From: Arthrobacter sp.
GTDB taxonomy: Bacteria; Actinomycetota; Actinomycetes; Actinomycetales; Micrococcaceae
Direction: 5' to 3'
Assembly (NCBI GenBank): GCA_030146405.1
Contig: JASLBS010000080.1
Location: 1 to 45,585 of the forward strand
Length of the DNA: 45,585 bases
A program made the position numbers and the translations under genes. The notes under the pieces are model-generated. The model saw only the letters and a program-made list of their open reading frames with translations. It did not search any database and was not told the origin of the DNA. Shown here one piece after another: positions 1-7,597 of the stretch (the stretch's first letter is position 1; the number at the start of each line of letters is the position of its first letter).

Positions 1-1
1 C

Positions 2-1567
2 ACCGGACTGCTCGCCGCCGCCGTCGTCGCCGGTCCCGGTCCCGCCGTCGCGGCGCCGAAGCCGCTCCCCCTGGACCTCAGCACAGCCGGAGTCGTCGAG
101 GTCCAGGCCGGGCTCGCGTCACGCAGCTTCACCTCCGAGGCATTGACCCAGGCGTACCTTGACCGCATCCAGGCCGTCAGCATTGACGGACCGCACCTGA
201 ACGCCGTCCGCTCCATCAACCCTTCGGCCCTCGCCGAGGCCAAGGCCCTCGACCAGGAGCGCAGGAAAGGCACCGTGCGCGGTCCCCTCCACGGGGTACC
301 CGTCCTCGTGAAGGACAACATCGACGTCGCCGGGATGCCCACCACCGCAGGATCCGTGGCCCTCGCGAACTCCTACCCGGCGGCGGACGCCCCGCTGGTC
401 ACCGAGCTGAAGAAGGCCGGTGCCGTCATCATCGGCAAGACGAACCTCACCGAGTTCGCCAACTTCATGACCAGCGGGATGCCCGCCGGCTACAGCTCCC
501 TCGGCGGGCAGGTGCTCAACCCCTACGACGCGAGCCAGACACCGAGCGGATCGAGTGCCGGGTCAGGATCGGCGGGCGCCGCGGGACTCGCGACCCTCAC
601 GATCGGTACGGAGACCTCGGGGTCGATCCTCAGCCCTGCCCGCGCCAACTCGCTGGTCGGTGTCAAGCCGACCGTGGGGATCGCCAGCCGGACCGGCATC
701 ATCCCCATCTCGGCGACCCAGGACACCGCCGGACCCATGACGAAGTCCGTGTACGACGCCGCAGCCCTGCTGACGGCGATGACCGGCATCGATCCGGAGG
801 ACCCCGCCACCGCGGCGAACCCGAGCGACGACGTCGACTTCACCGAGGCGCTCACGGACACCGCGCTGGAGGGCCGACGGCTCGGCTACGTCGCGAGCAC
901 CACCGATCCCGTCTACACCGCCGCACTGGATGCGCTCCGGGCGCAGGGGGCCACGCTGGTCCCCGTGACGGTCGGTAACAGCAGCGCTCCGAGCATCCTC
1001 ACGCTGGAGTTCGAGCGGGACCTCAACGCCTACCTGGCACGTCTCCCCGAGGACGCCCCGATGGACACGCTGAGCGACATCATCGCCTACAACACCGCCA
1101 ACGCCCCCGCGGCCCTGAAGTTCGGGCAGACCCTGCTCACCGCCTCCGAGTCCGTCGACCTGGACGATCCGGCGCAGCAGGCGCAGTACGTCGCCGCCCG
1201 GGACACAGGGCTCGCGGAGAGCCGGGCGGCCATCGACTCGGTCCTCACCGCGAACGACCTCGACGCGATCGTCTCGAACTCGGCGACGACGGGTGTCGGC
1301 GCACGGGCCGGCTACCCCTCGGTGATCGTGCCGTCCGGTTACTCCGAGACCAACCGCCGCCCCTCCGGCGTCGTGTTCCTCGGCACCGCGTGGAGTGAGG
1401 AAGACCTGCTCGGGTTCGCGTACGACTTCGAGCAGGCCACGAAGGCCTGGCAGTCGCCCCAGAACATCAATCCGTCGCTGTTCCGGTGCACCTCCGTCGT
1501 CCCGGTGAGCGAGTGGGATGCCTCCTGCACGACGACGGTGGTCACACCGGGCAAGGGCCGCAAGTAA
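2..1567 (+). CDS. Exported amidase (amidase-signature family), 5' end outside the window
   Basis: The open frame runs in from the left edge, so the start is missing. The first codons read LLAAAVVAGPGPAVAAP, the end of a secretion signal, so the enzyme is probably exported. The amidase-signature fold is visible: the catalytic Lys lies in VLVKDNIDVAG (Lys codon at 311), followed by the Gly/Ser-rich stretch SGSSAGSGSAGAAG and TIGTETSGSI, which supply the cis-Ser and nucleophile Ser of the Ser-cisSer-Lys triad. The family hydrolyses amides to acid plus ammonia. The C-terminus has two Cys about 15 residues apart, which fits an exported, disulfide-bonded protein. This is not GatA: no gatC or gatB is nearby, and GatA is cytoplasmic. 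The substrate is unknown. A TTG at 143 could open a shorter frame, but that would remove the signal and part of the fold. Confidence 0.85.
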   Translation, partial: TGLLAAAVVAGPGPAVAAPKPLPLDLSTAGVVEVQAGLASRSFTSEALTQAYLDRIQAVSIDGPHLNAVRSINPSALAEAKALDQERRKGTVRGPLHGVPVLVKDNIDVAGMPTTAGSVALANSYPAADAPLVTELKKAGAVIIGKTNLTEFANFMTSGMPAGYSSLGGQVLNPYDASQTPSGSSAGSGSAGAAGLATLTIGTETSGSILSPARANSLVGVKPTVGIASRTGIIPISATQDTAGPMTKSVYDAAALLTAMTGIDPEDPATAANPSDDVDFTEALTDTALEGRRLGYVASTTDPVYTAALDALRAQGATLVPVTVGNSSAPSILTLEFERDLNAYLARLPEDAPMDTLSDIIAYNTANAPAALKFGQTLLTASESVDLDDPAQQAQYVAARDTGLAESRAAIDSVLTANDLDAIVSNSATTGVGARAGYPSVIVPSGYSETNRRPSGVVFLGTAWSEEDLLGFAYDFEQATKAWQSPQNINPSLFRCTSVVPVSEWDASCTTTVVTPGKGRK

Positions 1568-1587
1568 CTCCCGTACGGCGGAACCCG

Positions 1588-1622
1588 AGGAGGCCCCCAC
1601 CCGTCGCGGGTGGGGGCCTCCT
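1588..1622. terminator. Bidirectional stem-loop terminator
   Basis: A perfect 15-bp stem (AGGAGGCCCCCACCC at 1588-1602 with its complement at 1608-1622) and a 5-nt loop lie between the convergent amidase and sortase genes. There is no clear T-tract, as is common in high-GC actinobacteria. Confidence 0.8.
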
Positions 1623-1642
1623 GCATCCGGGTGGGACCCGGG

Positions 1643-2374
1643 TCAGCCGGCCCCGGGCATCGCCGTGACCACGACGTTCTTGCCCCAGGGGTCCTCGGTG
1701 TAGCAACTGATCAGGACCACGCGATTCGGCACGATGTTCCAGATCTCGCTGTCCTTCAGGGTGTCCTTGTCATGCGTGATGACCGAGTCCACCACGTAGG
1801 TCATACTGCCCGTCTCCGTGGTGAGCGTGAACTCCTGGCCCACGAGGGCCTCGTCGCTGAGCCGGTTGAACGGGGCATCCTTGCCGTCCCAGCTGTGGCC
1901 GGCGATGTACGTGGTGTTCACCGATCCGGCGCCTGGTACACCGTAGGAGGTGAGCCAGTAGGCGTCGGTGGTGAGCGGTGGGACGAGGGTCTGCGACGCG
2001 AGGTCGGCGTCGCTCGGAGTGAGCGGGAGGACGGCCATCTCGATCGCGGCCGCCGGGAAGGACAGGCCGGTCGGCTGTGCGGCGGCCGGCCCCGCGTCGA
2101 CGGCCGGAGGCGCAGCCTCGACGGACGTACGGGCCGGTGCGGTGGGCGACGGGGTGGCTGGCGCCGGCAGGGACGGGGCGGCGGCGGACGTGGGCGCTGC
2201 GGACGGCGCTCCGGCGGACTCCGGCGGCAGGACCGAGACGGCGATCGCCAGGCCCGCGGCGGCGACGAGCGGGAGGGCGATCCAGCGCCTTCCGAACGTC
2301 CTCCCGGCCGGCTTCGACACAGGCGCGCCGGGCTCCACGTCGGGGGATGCGTCCGGACTGCGGTGCTGTTCCAT
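1643..2374 (-). CDS. Sortase-family transpeptidase (class E/F-like), membrane anchored
   Basis: 243 aa: a short cytoplasmic N-terminus, one membrane segment (about residues 31-49), an Ala/Pro/Ser-rich linker (about 55-105), then a sortase domain. The catalytic His is H160 in YIAGHSWDG and the catalytic Cys is C224 in VVLISCYTEDPWGKN. The usual third active-site residue is an Arg in the strand after the Cys. Here no Arg follows C224, and K232 sits where it is expected. The ATG at 2374 is preferred because GAGGA lies 11 nt upstream; a GTG at 2413 would add 13 residues. Sortases cut sorting signals and attach the protein to the wall. The gene just upstream on the same strand encodes a likely substrate. 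A stem-loop separates the two, so sortase expression may be lower than substrate expression. Confidence 0.85.
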   Translation of the reverse strand: MEQHRSPDASPDVEPGAPVSKPAGRTFGRRWIALPLVAAAGLAIAVSVLPPESAGAPSAAPTSAAAPSLPAPATPSPTAPARTSVEAAPPAVDAGPAAAQPTGLSFPAAAIEMAVLPLTPSDADLASQTLVPPLTTDAYWLTSYGVPGAGSVNTTYIAGHSWDGKDAPFNRLSDEALVGQEFTLTTETGSMTYVVDSVITHDKDTLKDSEIWNIVPNRVVLISCYTEDPWGKNVVVTAMPGAG

Positions 2375-2412
2375 GGGCTGTGCTGTCCTCGGGTAGGAAG
2401 AGGGGTGGTGCA

Positions 2413-2464
2413 CTGTCCCGGTGCGGAACCACGGTGCGAGGACCGCGACGCCGCACCGGGACAG
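2413..2464 (-). terminator. Intergenic stem-loop between surface protein and sortase
   Basis: CTGTCCCGGTGCGG (2413-2426) and its exact complement (2451-2464) form a 14-bp stem with a 24-nt loop. It follows the surface-protein stop and lies upstream of the preferred sortase start. It could be a full terminator, or a partial one giving more substrate than sortase message. Confidence 0.6.
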
Positions 2465-2472
2465 CCAGTGTA

Positions 2473-3420
2473 CTAGCGCTGCGCGCGCTCGAGACGACGC
2501 ATGCGCGCTGCGGTCGCCACGGGAACCGCGACGCCGACAGCCAGCAGTGCCGCGATCAGGGCGACAGCCGGGCTGTTGTCCTCGGTGGTGACGGCGGTCT
2601 GCACATTGAGCCCCTTGTTCGTCGCGACCGGAGCCTTGACGGGAGCAGCCGGGGCGACACCCGCGCCGGGAGCGACAGGAGCGACCGGAGCGACCGGAAC
2701 CACCGGGGCGGGAGTGACCGGGGCGACCACGACCGGCACCACGGGGTCGACGCCGATGGCGGTGGCGTCGCAGGCGGCGAGGAAGGCCTTGAACAGCTCG
2801 AGGAGCTCGGCCGCGAGGGCTTCGTTCCCGCTGAGCTGCGCGAGGAGGGCGTCGGCCTGGTCGCCGGCTGTGAACAGCGCTTCCTCTGCCGCGAGCACCT
2901 CGGGCGTGAGGACAACGGCCTCGTAGGCGGCGAGTGCGGCCTCGTACGCCTGACCGGCCAGGGCTTCCGCACCCTGCGCAGCGAGGAGCGCCTGCTGTGC
3001 GGCGATGACGTCAGGGTCCTGGTCGGGGTCGCCGTCCGGGTCGGCCGCAAGGAACGCCTGCTCGGCAGCAGCAAGACCGGCGACGGCCTCCGTCGTGTCG
3101 AGTTCGGCGGCGGTCAGGTCCCCTTCGGCGGCCACGACCTGCGCCTCGGCGGCAACGGCAGCCTCCGATGACAGGGCTGCCTGAGTGACGGTGTCGAGCG
3201 CCGCGGCGGCCTCGACGACGGCGGCCGTCGCGGCCTCGAACTGGTTCACGAAGCTGACGTCGACGCCGGCAAGGCCGAGAGCGGCGTTGAATTGCGTGGA
3301 AGCCTGCAGGCATGCGGCGTCACCGGGTGCGGCGGAAGCCATGGGAGCGCCGAGGAAGAGTCCACCGGCGAGAAGGGTGGCCGTCGATCCGGCAGCAACC
3401 CACTTGTGTGCAACGATCAT
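2473..3420 (-). CDS. Ala-rich surface protein with an atypical C-terminal sorting signal
   Basis: 315 aa. A Sec signal peptide is followed by a probable cut after ASA (residue 30). The main body (about 36-207) is very Ala-rich, probably helical, with a DPDGDPDQDPD acidic loop near 135 and Cys at both ends (DAACLQ, LAACDA) that could form a disulfide. Next comes a Pro/Val-rich stretch (about 212-260) of the wall-spanning type. The C-terminus has the layout of a cell-wall sorting signal: a polar motif LNVQTA (271-276), a hydrophobic segment, and the basic tail RMRRLERAQR. No LPXTG or LAXTG is present; NVQTA resembles the NPQTN type. The start ATG has GGAG about 9 nt upstream. No enzymatic domain is recognised. 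I infer that it is the substrate of the adjacent sortase. Confidence 0.8.
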   Translation of the reverse strand: MIVAHKWVAAGSTATLLAGGLFLGAPMASAAPGDAACLQASTQFNAALGLAGVDVSFVNQFEAATAAVVEAAAALDTVTQAALSSEAAVAAEAQVVAAEGDLTAAELDTTEAVAGLAAAEQAFLAADPDGDPDQDPDVIAAQQALLAAQGAEALAGQAYEAALAAYEAVVLTPEVLAAEEALFTAGDQADALLAQLSGNEALAAELLELFKAFLAACDATAIGVDPVVPVVVAPVTPAPVVPVAPVAPVAPGAGVAPAAPVKAPVATNKGLNVQTAVTTEDNSPAVALIAALLAVGVAVPVATAARMRRLERAQR

Positions 3421-3551
3421 GTGCGCGTCTCCTGAACACGTAGTATCCGACGGGCGATCCCCGGCGGCTCAGCTTGCGGCCCCACACGCAAGCGGCGTCC
3501 TCGCAGGAGGGCGCCGCGAACAACAGTCGATGATCCGCTGATCGCAAGAAT

Positions 3552-3582
3552 CGGGAGCGTCCGAACCTGTCGGACGCTCCCG
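3552..3582 (-). terminator. Stem-loop terminator downstream of the acetamidase gene
   Basis: CGGGAGCGTCCGA (3552-3564) pairs perfectly with 3570-3582 around a 5-nt loop. It lies in the 327-bp gap (3421-3747) between the acetamidase stop and the surface-protein start, both on the minus strand. In the rest of that gap I see only a weak 7-bp hairpin upstream of the surface-protein ribosome site (GCTTGCG, about 3473-3494) and no convincing promoter. Confidence 0.7.
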
Positions 3583-3747
3583 GGCAATCGCTGTACTCCT
3601 CAACCTAGGTGCCCTCGGCGGGCCGCACAATGGAAACAGGTAGTCCTCGCGGGTAACGGTTCGGCATCAACCGCGAGGTCAGCCGGTGGCCGCCGGACGA
3701 CCGTGCTCCTGATCCGTGGCAACCGCGGCCGAGGTGGGTCCACCGCC

Positions 3748-5157
3748 TCAGGAGCCGAAGTGCGACTTCGCGATCAGACCGTGCACGCCGACGGTACGGT
3801 CGACCACCTGCGAGATGGCGAAATCGGCTGCTGCCGACAGGTAGGCGTACGCGATCGCGCGGTCCATGCCGCGATCGTTCTCGAGGAAGTCCAGTGCGTT
3901 GACCACCGCGCGCCGCATGGCCGCGTCGAGATCGCTCGACACTCCTCCGCCGGCGAGACCATCGGGATCGGAGAGTCCGATCGGGATCCACGCGTCCTTC
4001 GTCTCCCCGAACGGGTAGGAGTACGCCACCGAGGGCGCGTCCCCGGAGCCCGGCTTGCACACCGTCAGGCGGAAGGTGCCGCGCAGTGACCCCTCCATCG
4101 CCGTGAGGGCCACCTCCCCGTCGCCCATGCCCATGTGCGGGTCCCCGACGTAGAAGAGCGCACCGGGTGCCCGCACCGGGAGATAGAAGGTGGAGCCTGC
4201 TCCGAGATGCCGGATGTCGATGTTGCCGCCACCGAGGGTCGGCGGCACCGAGTTCGCCTCGGGGGCGGTCAGCCCACCGGCCTCGGCGAAGGCGACGCCC
4301 ATCATGCCCATGAAGGGCCGCAACGGGAAGCGGACCTCCATGTCACCGCTGGTCATCACGCCCTTGCCCTTCTCGATCCGCGTGAACACCGACACGTTCC
4401 CGTAGTCCGTCGGGACGCCCGACGCCCGGTTGTCCGTGGCCACCGGGGGCATGACCTGGTCGAGGGTGATGCCCGCGGGTGCGGCGGGCCCGGGAAGCGC
4501 GGCCAGACCACCCTTGCCGTGACGGCTGGACACCACGCCGTACGGGACCCGCGGCACCACGTCGAGCGTCTCGATCTTGAGCACGTCGCCGGGTTCGGCC
4601 CCTTCGACGGCGATCGGGCCGGTGACGATGTGCGGTCCGTCGACGTCGAACCGCCGCTCGGTCCTCCGGTATCCCGCGGCGATGTCGACGGCGTCCTGCA
4701 GGACGGATGACCTACCGACTCCGAGCGAACCGAAGTACTCGAGCGGATTCCGTCCCTGGTCCTCGAGGATCCCCTCGTGGGACAGGGCGTCGATGGTCAC
4801 GGTGCGGCCGGACCTCATGGTCATCACCGGCGTCGCGTGCACGGTCGGGACATACCCCCAGAGCACGTCGTCCGGCGTCGAGGAGAGGTAGCTGTCGCCC
4901 TTGATGCGGCCCTGCCCCGGCTGGAGGATCCCGACGGCCGCCTTGTCCGGGCCGGCTGTCTTCCCGGGGACCCGCGGGACATCTGCCGGCACGGAGACGC
5001 CGCGTCCGGCGGCCGGTGCGGTGGCGAACGCCGACGGCGCTCCCGCCGCCGACGCGGCCGACAGCGTGCCGACGGCCGCCACCACCCCGAGGAACCTCCG
5101 CCTGCCCAATCCGTTCGCGAGCACCTCGGCCGCCTGCTGCCCCACTGCGTCATTCAT
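3748..5157 (-). CDS. Tat-exported acetamidase/formamidase family protein
   Basis: 469 aa. The N-terminus carries a twin-arginine signal (GLGRRRFLGVVAAVGTLSAASAAGAPSA, Arg pair near residue 27), so the enzyme is probably exported folded. The body matches the FmdA/AmdA family: VHATPVMTMRSGRTVTIDAL near its start, EGAEPGDVLKIETLDV, and VGDPHMGMGDGEVALTAMEG towards the end. The family cleaves formamide, acetamide or related short amides to ammonia and acid. The ATG at 5157 is chosen because GGAGAGGAT precedes it by about 7 nt; an in-frame ATG at 5178 has no such site. Most family members are cytoplasmic, so a Tat signal is notable. It follows the DUF1990 gene on the same strand after a 96-nt gap. 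Confidence 0.85.
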   Translation of the reverse strand: MNDAVGQQAAEVLANGLGRRRFLGVVAAVGTLSAASAAGAPSAFATAPAAGRGVSVPADVPRVPGKTAGPDKAAVGILQPGQGRIKGDSYLSSTPDDVLWGYVPTVHATPVMTMRSGRTVTIDALSHEGILEDQGRNPLEYFGSLGVGRSSVLQDAVDIAAGYRRTERRFDVDGPHIVTGPIAVEGAEPGDVLKIETLDVVPRVPYGVVSSRHGKGGLAALPGPAAPAGITLDQVMPPVATDNRASGVPTDYGNVSVFTRIEKGKGVMTSGDMEVRFPLRPFMGMMGVAFAEAGGLTAPEANSVPPTLGGGNIDIRHLGAGSTFYLPVRAPGALFYVGDPHMGMGDGEVALTAMEGSLRGTFRLTVCKPGSGDAPSVAYSYPFGETKDAWIPIGLSDPDGLAGGGVSSDLDAAMRRAVVNALDFLENDRGMDRAIAYAYLSAAADFAISQVVDRTVGVHGLIAKSHFGS

Positions 5158-5253
5158 GCTGGATCCTCTCCGGGTCATGGAGCTTCACAAGCTAGCGCTG
5201 CGCGGTTACGACGGCGTTTCCGGTCCGATTCGGCAGGAAGTCGGGTGGGGCTC

Positions 5254-5817
5254 CTACCCGGAGGCCAAAGCGCGCGCGGCCCGGACGTAGCGCGAGAGGA
5301 CGTACCGCTGGGTGAGCCGGGTGACCGGCGCGGCGAGCCGGAACAGAGGACCGGCCGGGACGCTGTAGGCGGTGCAGCTGAACAGCAGCCGGTTGTCGGC
5401 GGTCAGTTCCGCGTAGAAGCCTTCCTCGCCCCGCACGGGATGGCCCGGCAGCGTGCCGTAGCCGAAGCCGCCGCGCTGCCCGGGCACCGCCCTGCCGGCG
5501 CCGTCGAGCTGTGGCGCCCTCGACCAGATCACGCGGCACGGCGCCTTGATGCGCACCGGTCCGATACCGAGACCGGAGACCACGCGGGCTCCGGGCTCGG
5601 CCCGGGGTGCGGGCGAGTCCATGGTGAGCCCGGCGCCCCGGTGCAGTTCCCAGGTGAGGATGCCCTCGGTGAGCGCGATGAAGGCTGCGGACGGGTCATC
5701 GGTCCCGATCTCGCGTGACTCGACCATGACGGTGTACCCGGAGGGCCAGCCGTCCTCCAGCGGCTCCGGGAAAGGGCGGTCCGTCGCGCCGCGTTCCTCG
5801 TAGGTGAACTGCTCCAT
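5254..5817 (-). CDS. DUF1990 family protein
   Basis: 187 aa, cytoplasmic, with no signal peptide or membrane segment. The family hallmark is GFGYGTLPGHPVRGEEGF (residues about 119-136), followed by the typical YSVPAGPLFRLAAPVTRLTQRYVLSRYVRA ending split across strands and a helix. The function of the family is not established. It stands divergent from the DUF1206 gene, and the acetamidase gene follows on the same strand. Confidence 0.8.
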   Translation of the reverse strand: MEQFTYEERGATDRPFPEPLEDGWPSGYTVMVESREIGTDDPSAAFIALTEGILTWELHRGAGLTMDSPAPRAEPGARVVSGLGIGPVRIKAPCRVIWSRAPQLDGAGRAVPGQRGGFGYGTLPGHPVRGEEGFYAELTADNRLLFSCTAYSVPAGPLFRLAAPVTRLTQRYVLSRYVRAARALASG

Positions 5818-6033
5818 GATTCCTCTTCCGTCGGTGTGCGTGGCCGCTCCCGGTCACCGCCCCGGACCCAACCTAGTGGACCGCGCGCAGGGGCCGAGGG
5901 TCCGCCGGCGCGCGAGGCGGGAGGGAGGCGGCGCGGAAACACCCGTGGCGGGCATCCGGGTGGGAGGATGAGGTCCGGCCCGGCACGGAGTCACCGCGAC
6001 ATCCCACGCCGCGCCAGAGAAAGGCGGACCACC

Positions 6034-6894
6034 ATGGCATCAGGGACGACGTCGGGCACGGGCCCGGGGACCGGGAACAACGACGCGCTGGACCGGGCCT
6101 CGGACGCCGCGGAGGAAGCAGCCGATTCGAAAGGCTTCGAGCTCGTGGCACGCGCCGGGTACGTCGCTGCGGGGATCCTGCACTTCCTCATCGGCGTCAT
6201 CGCCCTGGGACTCGTCGACGGCGGGTCCGGGAGCGCCGACCAGAGCGGAGCCATCGGCCAACTCGCCGGCAATCCCGGTGGAACCGTGCTGCTGTGGTTC
6301 TGCTTCGTCGGCTGCACGGCACTCGCCCTCTTCTACCTCAGCGAGATCTTCTTCGGGGTCCGCGCGCTGAGCGGTAGGGAGAAGCTGACCGCCCGGGCCA
6401 AGAACGGCGGACAGGCCGTGGTGTACGGGGTGATCGGCGGGACGTTCGGACGGTATGCGATGGGCGGATCGAGCGACAGCAGCGGCACCACCAGCTCCCT
6501 CAGCGCCTCCCTCATGGCGAACCCGGTGGGTGCGGCGCTCCTCCTCGCGATCGGCGTCGGCGTCCTGGTCGTCGGGAGTTACTTCGTGTACAGCGGTGCC
6601 ACGCGCCGCTTCCGCAGGAAACTCTCACGCCTCCCCGCTGGAGCCGTGGGCGCCGCCGTCGTGATGCTCGGGACCGTCGGCTACGTCGCGAAGGGCTTCG
6701 CGCTCGCGGTGCTCGGCGTCCTGATCGTCGTCGCCACCGTCACGAGCAGCCCGGAGCAGTCCACGGGACTCGACGGCGCCCTGAAGTCCCTCCGGGACCA
6801 GCCGTTCGGTGCCTGGCTGCTCGGCGCGGTGGCCCTCGGGCTCATGGCCTACGGCGTGTTCATGGTGGTGCGCTCGAGATACCAGCGGATGTAG
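6034..6894 (+). CDS. DUF1206 integral membrane protein
   Basis: 286 aa. After a Gly/Ser/Thr-rich cytoplasmic N-terminus of about 40 residues come three similar two-helix units. Each opens with an Ala-Arg-x-Gly-Tyr-type helix: ELVARAGYVAAGILHFLIGV, then KNGGQAVVYGVIGGTFGRYA, then GTVGYVAKGFALAVLGVLIV. This gives six membrane segments, the usual DUF1206 layout. The ATG at 6034 (ACCATGG) has AAAGGCGG about 7 nt upstream; the frame is open further upstream but lacks a better start. The role is unknown. The gene converges on the CoA-binding gene with a 16-nt gap. Confidence 0.85.
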   Translation: MASGTTSGTGPGTGNNDALDRASDAAEEAADSKGFELVARAGYVAAGILHFLIGVIALGLVDGGSGSADQSGAIGQLAGNPGGTVLLWFCFVGCTALALFYLSEIFFGVRALSGREKLTARAKNGGQAVVYGVIGGTFGRYAMGGSSDSSGTTSSLSASLMANPVGAALLLAIGVGVLVVGSYFVYSGATRRFRRKLSRLPAGAVGAAVVMLGTVGYVAKGFALAVLGVLIVVATVTSSPEQSTGLDGALKSLRDQPFGAWLLGAVALGLMAYGVFMVVRSRYQRM

Positions 6895-6910
6895 GGCCCG
6901 ACGACATGGT

Positions 6911-7327
6911 CTACAGCCCGAGGGCCGGCGCCTCCATGACCGGACACGTGTCCATGACCACGTCGAGCCCCGCCTCTTCGGCTCGGCGGGCGGCCTCCTC
7001 GTCGATGACCCCGAGCTGCAGCCAGACGGCGCGCGCACCCACGGCGATCGCCTGGTCGACCACCGCGCCGACGCGGGTCGAGTTCACGAAGCAGTCGACG
7101 ACGTCGATCCTCCCCGGGACGTCCGCGAGGCGCGTGTAGCCCTTCTGTCCGTGGACGTCATCGCCCTTGAGGCTCACGGGGACGATCTCCATGCCGAGCC
7201 CGTCCATGAGGAACCTCGACACCCCGACGGCGGCCCTCCGCGGGTTGTTCGACAAGCCGACGACCGCCCACCGTCCGTGCTCCGTCAGGAGCCTCCTGAT
7301 CACCTCTGGATCGTTCCGGTGTGCCAT
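6911..7327 (-). CDS. CoA-binding (CoA_binding_2) Rossmann protein, copy 1
   Basis: 138 aa, a single-domain YccU-like protein. Signs are RWAVVGLSNNPRRAA (nucleotide-binding loop, residues about 19-33), FLMDGLGMEIVPVS, DVVDCFVNSTRV, and the family core AVWLQLGVIDEEAARRAEEAGLDVVMDTCP. It resembles the CoA-binding domain of succinyl-CoA synthetase but has no ligase partner, so it probably binds CoA or an acyl-CoA without catalysis. It diverges from the SAM-riboswitch transporter operon. A second member of the family closes the other SAM-riboswitch operon (18179-18682), so both loci pair this family with sulfur genes. Confidence 0.85.
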   Translation of the reverse strand: MAHRNDPEVIRRLLTEHGRWAVVGLSNNPRRAAVGVSRFLMDGLGMEIVPVSLKGDDVHGQKGYTRLADVPGRIDVVDCFVNSTRVGAVVDQAIAVGARAVWLQLGVIDEEAARRAEEAGLDVVMDTCPVMEAPALGL

Positions 7328-7363
7328 GGTGCCCCTTCTGTCGATGCCGCGCCCGCACGGGAA

Positions 7364-7383
7364 TTGTTACAGCCTTTGTTACA
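7364..7383. promoter_or_regulatory. Direct repeat TTGTTACA, possible MtrA-type regulator site
   Basis: TTGTTACA occurs at 7364-7371 and again at 7376-7383, 12 bp apart on the same face of the helix, in the gap between the divergent CoA-binding gene and SAM riboswitch. GTTAC/GTAAC direct repeats are the type of site bound by actinobacterial MtrA. That assignment is an inference. Confidence 0.35.
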
Positions 7384-7392
7384 CGGTCCATT

Positions 7393-7421
7393 TTGCTCCT
7401 GCCGGGCTGCGGGCGTTTCAT
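7393..7421 (+). promoter_or_regulatory. Candidate promoter of the sulfur ABC transporter operon
   Basis: TTGCTC (7393-7398), a 17-nt spacer and TTTCAT (7416-7421) would start transcription at about 7427, exactly at the 5' edge of the riboswitch. The match to the housekeeping consensus is only moderate. Confidence 0.35.
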
Positions 7422-7427
7422 GGGAGT

Positions 7428-7592
7428 GACCATCCCGAGCGGCTGAGAGACCTGGATCAGTGAAGCCGCAGCAACCCTGGTCGTCGTGCGTTCCCCGGAC
7501 GTACGGCGATATCGAGGTCCGAGCCCTGGGAACCACCGCACCGCGGTGGACGAGGCCCGGTCCGTAGGGTGCTACCGCCAGGACCGATGGAG
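7428..7592 (+). promoter_or_regulatory. SAM riboswitch (S-box / SAM-I type), copy 1
   Basis: The S-box core is clear: GAGCGGCTGAGAGACCTGG (7437-7455), GTGAAGCCGCAGCAACC (7460-7476) and AGGGTGCTACCGCCAGG (7566-7582). CCATC (7430-7434) pairs with GATGG (7586-7590) to close helix P1. The 3' strand of P1 overlaps GGAG (7589-7592), the ribosome-binding site of the ATPase gene (ATG at 7598). SAM binding should therefore stabilise P1 and hide the ribosome site, which suggests control of translation. The variable arm between the two core halves is long (about 90 nt). Confidence 0.9.
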
Positions 7593-7597
7593 ACACC

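Noticed and set aside
6911..7327. Succinyl-CoA ligase alpha subunit fragment
   Set aside because: The protein is a complete single-domain family member, not a truncation, and lacks the ligase domain and the sucC partner.
7428..7592. SAM-IV rather than SAM-I class
   Set aside because: The GAGAGA motif and GTGAAGCC...GCAACC order match the S-box core. A covariance search would settle it; the ligand is SAM either way.
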